Translations under genes and position numbers: made by a program | Part shown: positions 59,544-64,000 of the stretch, piece after piece | Layout of the letters: each line of letters opens with the position of its first letter | How positions within the stretch are numbered: the first letter of the stretch is position 1 | The notes under the pieces: generated by a model | Told to the model about the DNA's origin: nothing | The model's database searches: none | What the model saw: the letters and a program-made list of their open reading frames with translations, nothing else | Assembly (NCBI RefSeq): GCF_008033385.1 | Contig: NZ_ML701731.1 | Location: forward strand, 62,001-126,000 | DNA from: Algibacter pacificus | Lineage (GTDB): Bacteria > Bacteroidota > Bacteroidia > Flavobacteriales > Flavobacteriaceae | DNA: 64,000 nucleotides | Reading direction: 5' to 3'

Positions 59544-61373
59544 TTATTCGAAACTTTGCATATCTACCAGTTTTTTATAAACACCTTTTTGAGTGATAAG
59601 TTCTTGATGTTTGCCTTGTTCTACAATTTCGCCTTTGTTTAAAACCACTATTTGATCGGCATTTTGAATGGTTGACAGTCTGTGTGCAATAACAATAGAG
59701 GTTCTGTTTTTCATCATGTTTTCTAGAGCAACTTGTACCAAACGTTCGCTTTCGGTATCGAGAGCAGAGGTGGCTTCGTCCAAAATCATTATTGGTGGAC
59801 TTTTAAGTACGGCACGAGCAATACTTAAACGTTGCTTTTGTCCACCAGAAAGTTTGTTTCCTGCATCGCCTATATTGGTGAGGATTCCTTCTGGTAATTC
59901 TGATACGAACTCCCAAGCATTGGCAATTTTTAAGGCTTCAATAATGTCGCTATCTGTGGCGTCTTGTTTCCCTAGTTTTAGATTATTCGCAATAGTGTCA
60001 TTAAATAATATAGCGTCTTGGGTTACAATACCTAATTGGCTTCTTAGTGAGCTGGTTGTTAAATCGCGGATATTGATGCCATCTATTAAAATTTCACCTT
60101 TATTTACGTCGTAAAAGCGGGTGATGAGGTTAGCTATGGTTGATTTTCCACTTCCCGATTGCCCAACTAAGGCCACGGTTTTTCCTTTAGGGATATTAAG
60201 AGAAAAATTCTTTAAAACATAATCGTCTTGATATTTAAAAGATATGTTTTTGAATTCTATATTAGTATCGAAACTGGTTTTATTAATGGCTCCTTCTTTG
60301 TCTTTTAAAGGGTTTGGTGCATCTACAATTTCTTGAATACGTTCTGCAGCGGCATCACCTTGTTTGATATTGTAAAGTCCTCTAGAAATCGCTTTCGCAG
60401 GCACTAGAATATTATAAGCCAATCCCATATATGCAATAAAAGAACTCCCGTCAAGGGTTTTGTCTACCAAAACTAATTGTCCACCATACCATAGTAAAAT
60501 AGAAATAACTAAGATGCCTAAAAACTCACTGGCTGGCGATGCTAAATTTTGACGGTTTAGTAATTTGTTTGAAAAATGGTAGAATTTGCTCGTAGAATCT
60601 GTGAATTTTTCATAAAACTTAGCTTCAGCATTAAAACCTTTAATAATACGTAAACCGGTTAATGTTTCTTCTAAAGTTGAAAGCGTAATGCCTTGTTCTT
60701 TTTGAACCCTATCGGATTTTCGTTTTAAACTTTTACCAATTCTTGAAATAACTAAACCCGAAAGCGGAATGAAAATGAAGACAAAAACGGTTAATTTTAC
60801 ACTTATTAAAAGCATCATGACTATAGTGAAAATAATAGTAAGTGGTTCGCGAACAATAAGTTCTAATGCTGGAAGCATAGAATATTGCAAGGTTGAAACA
60901 TCCGCCGTAACTCGTGTCATGATATCTCCTTTTTTTTGTTCAGAGAAATAAGAAAGCGGTAATTCTACTGTTTTTTTATAGACTGTATTTCGAATATCTC
61001 TAACAACACCGTTACGTAAAAACACCATAAAATAATTGGCCAAATAGCCAAAAATGTTTTTTAGTAGAAACAATACGATAATTAAGCTTACCACTATAAG
61101 AAGTGCTTTTTGCGGATCGTTATCGGTGTGTAAACTGACTTGATATGCTAAATAATCTTTATAGAAATCTTTAAGGCTGGATACCCCTTTATAAACCGGT
61201 TTTATAATGGCTTCTGCTTTGTCTTTTTTTTCGAACAAAATATCGAGCATTGGGATTAATGCGATAAAAGATAGGGCCCCAAATAACGCATAAAACACAT
61301 TAGAAATAATGTGTCCTATGGCGAAATTTTTATAAGGTTTGGCATACCGAAGTATGTTGTAAAAATGATTCAT
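59544..61373 (-). CDS. ABC exporter, MsbA-like (membrane domain plus ATPase)
   Basis: A 609-residue half-transporter. Six membrane helices in the first ~330 residues are followed by a nucleotide-binding domain with Walker A GQSGSGKST, signature LSGGQKQRLSIARA, Walker B IMILDEATSALD and the H-loop IAHRLST. It works as a homodimer. The family exports lipids, lipid A core or peptides; the neighbouring phosphosugar mutase and glycosyltransferase fit a role in envelope glycolipid export, but the substrate is not set by the sequence. The phosphosugar mutase gene lies 34 nt upstream, so they are probably co-transcribed. Confidence 0.92.
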   Translation of the reverse strand: MNHFYNILRYAKPYKNFAIGHIISNVFYALFGALSFIALIPMLDILFEKKDKAEAIIKPVYKGVSSLKDFYKDYLAYQVSLHTDNDPQKALLIVVSLIIVLFLLKNIFGYLANYFMVFLRNGVVRDIRNTVYKKTVELPLSYFSEQKKGDIMTRVTADVSTLQYSMLPALELIVREPLTIIFTIVMMLLISVKLTVFVFIFIPLSGLVISRIGKSLKRKSDRVQKEQGITLSTLEETLTGLRIIKGFNAEAKFYEKFTDSTSKFYHFSNKLLNRQNLASPASEFLGILVISILLWYGGQLVLVDKTLDGSSFIAYMGLAYNILVPAKAISRGLYNIKQGDAAAERIQEIVDAPNPLKDKEGAINKTSFDTNIEFKNISFKYQDDYVLKNFSLNIPKGKTVALVGQSGSGKSTIANLITRFYDVNKGEILIDGINIRDLTTSSLRSQLGIVTQDAILFNDTIANNLKLGKQDATDSDIIEALKIANAWEFVSELPEGILTNIGDAGNKLSGGQKQRLSIARAVLKSPPIMILDEATSALDTESERLVQVALENMMKNRTSIVIAHRLSTIQNADQIVVLNKGEIVEQGKHQELITQKGVYKKLVDMQSFE

Positions 61374-61407
61374 CTAAATGATGCTAATTATTTGTTTTGA
61401 TAAACCT

Positions 61408-63138
61408 TTAAATAAGGTTCATGCTTTTTAAAATATCTTCCGCTTTAGTATCAAGAGAAGCTTCGGTTGTTTTGAAGTTTTCAACAGCTGCTAATTCGGT
61501 GTTTACGCTCACGTAGAATTTTATTTTAGGTTCTGTTCCACTTGGGCGTAATGCTACTTGGCTACCATCTTCAGTATAATAAATTAATACGTTAGATTTA
61601 GGAACATCAATAGTTGTTTCTTCACCTGTAGAGGTGTTTTTAGAGGTAGAAGCTTCGTAATCTTCAATTTTAACAACTTTAGAGCCGTTGATGTTGGTGT
61701 ATGGTTTTTGGCGCGCATCAATCATCATTTGTTTGATTTCTTCAGCACCTTCAATTCCTTTTTTAGTTAAAGAGATTAATTTTTCTTTGTAAAAACCGTG
61801 TTCTGTATATAATTGAAGTAATTCTTTAAAGAATGAGCTTCCGTTAGATTTAGAAATTGCAGCAATTTCGCAAGCTAATAGGGTAGAGGTTACGGCATCT
61901 TTATCGCGAACAAAATCGCCAACCATAAAACCAAAACTTTCTTCTCCACCACCAATAAAATCTAATTCTGGAAAATCGTGAATTAATTTAGCAATCCATT
62001 TAAAGCCGGTTAAAACAATTTTACTTTCTACGCTATAAGCGGTGGCTAGTTTGCTTAGCATTGGGGTAGAAACTATTGTTGAGGCAATAAATTCTTTCCC
62101 TTTTATTTTTCCATCCGCTTTCCATTGTTTTAATAAGAAATCGGTCATCATTAACATGGTTTGGTTTCCGTTTAATAATTGTAATTCACCATCGGCATTA
62201 CGTACAGCAACACCTAAACGATCACAATCTGGATCGGTACCAATAACGATGTCAGCATTTACTTTATCGGCTAATTCTAAAGCCATTTTTAGAGCAGCAG
62301 GTTCTTCCGGGTTAGGCGATTTTACTGTTGGAAAACCGCCATCTGGAGCCTCTTGTTCTTTTACAATATGCACATTTTTAAATCCGGCACGTTTTAAAGT
62401 TTCAGGAACTGCGGTAATGGAAGTGCCGTGTAAAGATGTAAACACAATAGTTAAATCATCTTTAGCAGCTTGTGTTGCTCCAACAGATCCGTTTTTAACA
62501 GAAGCATCGATAAATACATCATCTACATCTTTTCCTATATATTTTATTAAATCGTTGTTGGCTTCAAATTTAATATCGGCATAATCCAAATCGTTAATTA
62601 GTTTGATAACCCCGCTATCATGTGGTGGTACTAATTGTCCCCCGTCTTGCCAGTATACTTTATATCCATTATATTCTGGAGGATTGTGTGATGCTGTTAA
62701 AACAATTCCGCAATGGCAGTTTAAATGTTTCACGGCAAAAGATAATTCTGGTGTTGGGCGCAAATCTTCAAATAAGTAAACTTCAATCCCATTTGCCGAA
62801 AATACATCGGCAACTACTTTTGCCAGCGATTTACTGTTATGTCTGCAGTCGTAAGCTATTACGGCTTTTGGTGTTTCGTTTGGAAATTGTTTATGTAAAT
62901 AATTGCTTAAACCTTGAGTGCTTTTTCCTAAGGTGTATTTGTTAATGCGGTTTGTTCCAACGCCCATTATGCCGCGCATTCCACCTGTTCCGAATTCTAA
63001 ATCTTTATAAAAACTTTCTTGTATGTCTTTTGGTGTATTTGCAATACTATCTTTTATAGTTTTTTGCGTTTCCTGATCGAAAGTTGGAGTTAACCAAGCG
63101 TTTATTCTGTCTAAAATTTTAGGTTCAATGTGTATCAT
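61408..63138 (-). CDS. Phosphoglucomutase/phosphomannomutase (alpha-D-phosphohexomutase)
   Basis: A 576-residue phosphohexomutase that interconverts hexose 1- and 6-phosphates. The phosphoserine loop is LTASHNPPEYNGYK, the magnesium site is IGTDPDCDRLGV, the sugar-binding loop is GGGEESFGFM, and the phosphate-binding loop is LRPSGTEPKIKFYV. Size and domain order match the PgcA/PGM2 subgroup. It supplies activated sugar precursors for envelope glycans. A -7 box (TACTTTTG, 63178-63171) stands 33 nt upstream of its ATG. Confidence 0.94.
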   Translation of the reverse strand: MIHIEPKILDRINAWLTPTFDQETQKTIKDSIANTPKDIQESFYKDLEFGTGGMRGIMGVGTNRINKYTLGKSTQGLSNYLHKQFPNETPKAVIAYDCRHNSKSLAKVVADVFSANGIEVYLFEDLRPTPELSFAVKHLNCHCGIVLTASHNPPEYNGYKVYWQDGGQLVPPHDSGVIKLINDLDYADIKFEANNDLIKYIGKDVDDVFIDASVKNGSVGATQAAKDDLTIVFTSLHGTSITAVPETLKRAGFKNVHIVKEQEAPDGGFPTVKSPNPEEPAALKMALELADKVNADIVIGTDPDCDRLGVAVRNADGELQLLNGNQTMLMMTDFLLKQWKADGKIKGKEFIASTIVSTPMLSKLATAYSVESKIVLTGFKWIAKLIHDFPELDFIGGGEESFGFMVGDFVRDKDAVTSTLLACEIAAISKSNGSSFFKELLQLYTEHGFYKEKLISLTKKGIEGAEEIKQMMIDARQKPYTNINGSKVVKIEDYEASTSKNTSTGEETTIDVPKSNVLIYYTEDGSQVALRPSGTEPKIKFYVSVNTELAAVENFKTTEASLDTKAEDILKSMNLI

Positions 63139-63170
63139 GTTGGTATAATTAGGTTTGTAACAAATGAGGA

Positions 63171-63178
63171 CAAAAGTA
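63171..63178 (-). promoter_or_regulatory. -7 box of the phosphohexomutase/ABC exporter unit
   Basis: TACTTTTG on the minus strand matches TAnnTTTG exactly. No -33 element is clear. Confidence 0.4.
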
Positions 63179-63238
63179 AGGAATTGTTAAAGATTATTTT
63201 TTATAAACAGGCGATTTTGATGTTATTGAGGTGTTTTT

Positions 63239-64000
63239 TTACTTTTTCTTAATAGTTGGGCTTAAATTTAATTCATCTTTAATTAAATATCGTTTTTTAT
63301 TAGGTCTGTTTCGTAAAATAATTTCACCTAAAAAGCCTGCAACAAAAAATTGTGTACCAATGATCATGGTTGTAAGAGCAATGTAAAATTGCGGACGTTG
63401 AGTAATTAAACGTCCGGCTCGATCTAAAAATAATTTATCGATACCAAGGTAGAGTGCAAAAGCGAAGCCAATGGCAAACATAATAAAGCCTAATGCCCCG
63501 AAGAGGTGCATGGGGCGTTTTCCAAAGCGTGATAGAAACCAAATAGTAATTAAATCTAGAAAACCATGGATAAAGCGGTCTATGCCAAATTTAGTTTCGC
63601 CGTATTTTCTAGCTTGATGCTGAACAATTTTTTCACCAATTTTAGAAAAGCCAGCATTTTTAGAAAGCACAGGGATATAGCGGTGCATTTCGCCATTAAC
63701 ATTAATGTTTTTTATAACGTCTTTTTTGTAGGCTTTTAGTCCACAGTTAAAATCGTTTAGTTTAACACCCGATGTTTTTCTAGCCGCCCAATTAAATAAT
63801 TTTGAAGGCAGATTTTTGGCAATTACAGAGTCGTAGCGTTTTTTTTTCCAGCCAGAAACTAAATCGAAACCATTGGCTATAATCATATTATACAGTTCGG
63901 GTATTTCATCTGGACTATCTTGTAAATCAGCATCCATGGTAATAACAACGTTTCCTGTGGCTTTATCAAAGCCGGCATGTAAGGCTTGTGATTTTCCAAA
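63239..64000 (-). CDS. Family 2 glycosyltransferase, cut by window edge
   Basis: The frame is open to base 64000, so the N-terminus lies outside. At least 253 residues are visible. The metal-binding DxD region is MDADLQDSPDEIPEL, preceded by FGKSQALHAGFDKATG, as in dolichol/polyprenyl-phosphate sugar transferases (DPM1/GtrB type). Two C-terminal membrane helices follow (LFGALGFIMFAIGFAFALYLG and IALTTMIIGTQFFVAGFLGE). It probably transfers a sugar to a polyprenyl phosphate carrier at the inner membrane. An internal ATG at 63937 is not the start. Confidence 0.88.
   Translation of the reverse strand, partial: FGKSQALHAGFDKATGNVVITMDADLQDSPDEIPELYNMIIANGFDLVSGWKKKRYDSVIAKNLPSKLFNWAARKTSGVKLNDFNCGLKAYKKDVIKNINVNGEMHRYIPVLSKNAGFSKIGEKIVQHQARKYGETKFGIDRFIHGFLDLITIWFLSRFGKRPMHLFGALGFIMFAIGFAFALYLGIDKLFLDRAGRLITQRPQFYIALTTMIIGTQFFVAGFLGEIILRNRPNKKRYLIKDELNLSPTIKKK

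Noticed and set aside
62042-62584. 180-codon open frame opposite the phosphohexomutase gene
   Set aside because: Shadow frame; no signal, domain or promoter.

Overview
The window is AT-rich DNA from a member of the Bacteroidota, most likely a marine Flavobacteriaceae. The evidence is a type IX secretion (T9SS) sorting tail, several promoters with the Bacteroidota -7 box TAnnTTTG, starts without a Shine-Dalgarno sequence, Bacteroidota-type SurA/MoxR/aconitase genes, and a mannitol uptake and catabolism operon like that of algae-associated flavobacteria. No rRNA, tRNA, CRISPR array, integrase or transposase was found.

Layout. 0-3.1 kb: two SurA-like periplasmic chaperone genes (the first cut by the window edge) and a MoxR ATPase. 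3.6-9.0 kb: two aconitases of different classes in tandem, followed by a 150-bp palindromic repeat element. 9.3-13.7 kb: a proline operon (GNAT, small protein, proC, proB, proA) with a strong promoter and a long leader encoding a 33-residue peptide ending in Pro-Pro-Gly-Phe. 14.0-15.4 kb: a secreted M28 peptidase. 15.5-24.3 kb: a fatty-acid beta-oxidation cluster on the minus strand (acyl-CoA dehydrogenase, thiolase, fused hydroxyacyl-CoA dehydrogenase/enoyl-CoA hydratase, MarR regulator, acyl-CoA ligase), with a small four-helix-bundle gene inserted on each side of the thiolase. 24.6-25.6 kb: a tandem pair of paralogous membrane proteins.

25.6-36.3 kb: purL with an apparent insertion at its 3' end. 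A displaced, diverged copy of the last ~25 purL codons lies at 25.64-25.72 kb, 7 kb downstream of intact purL. The two copies share a 39-bp identical direct repeat. Between them sit a histidine kinase, a response regulator, a small unknown protein, a tail-collar protein and a T9SS-exported beta-helix protein. The kinase frame runs directly into the purL stop codon with no ATG. 36.4-38.7 kb: a secreted protein with six FPGNDW repeats and an RNA cytosine methyltransferase.

38.8-48.2 kb is the most interesting region. An ECF sigma factor gene is followed by four intergenic copies of the exact pattern CAAGTTT-N13-CATCTAAA. They stand before an anti-sigma/Spy-like pair, a four-EF-hand protein, a VTC/DUF4956/barrel/CotH operon, and a YHYH/MORN/SCO1 operon. 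I read this as a compact regulon in which one sigma factor controls an envelope module pairing a polyphosphate-polymerase-like protein, a CotH-type kinase and a calcium-binding protein. A second sigma/anti-sigma/Spy-like trio at 57.9-59.5 kb has a different candidate promoter with the same 13-bp spacing.

48.2-57.9 kb: an outer-membrane protein, a complete RbsBAC-type ABC importer, a mannitol dehydrogenase-family enzyme and a fructokinase, preceded by two 17-bp operators. A second dehydrogenase paralogue and a NUDIX-type regulator follow. 59.5-64.0 kb: an MsbA-like ABC exporter, a phosphoglucomutase/phosphomannomutase and a glycosyltransferase cut by the window edge.
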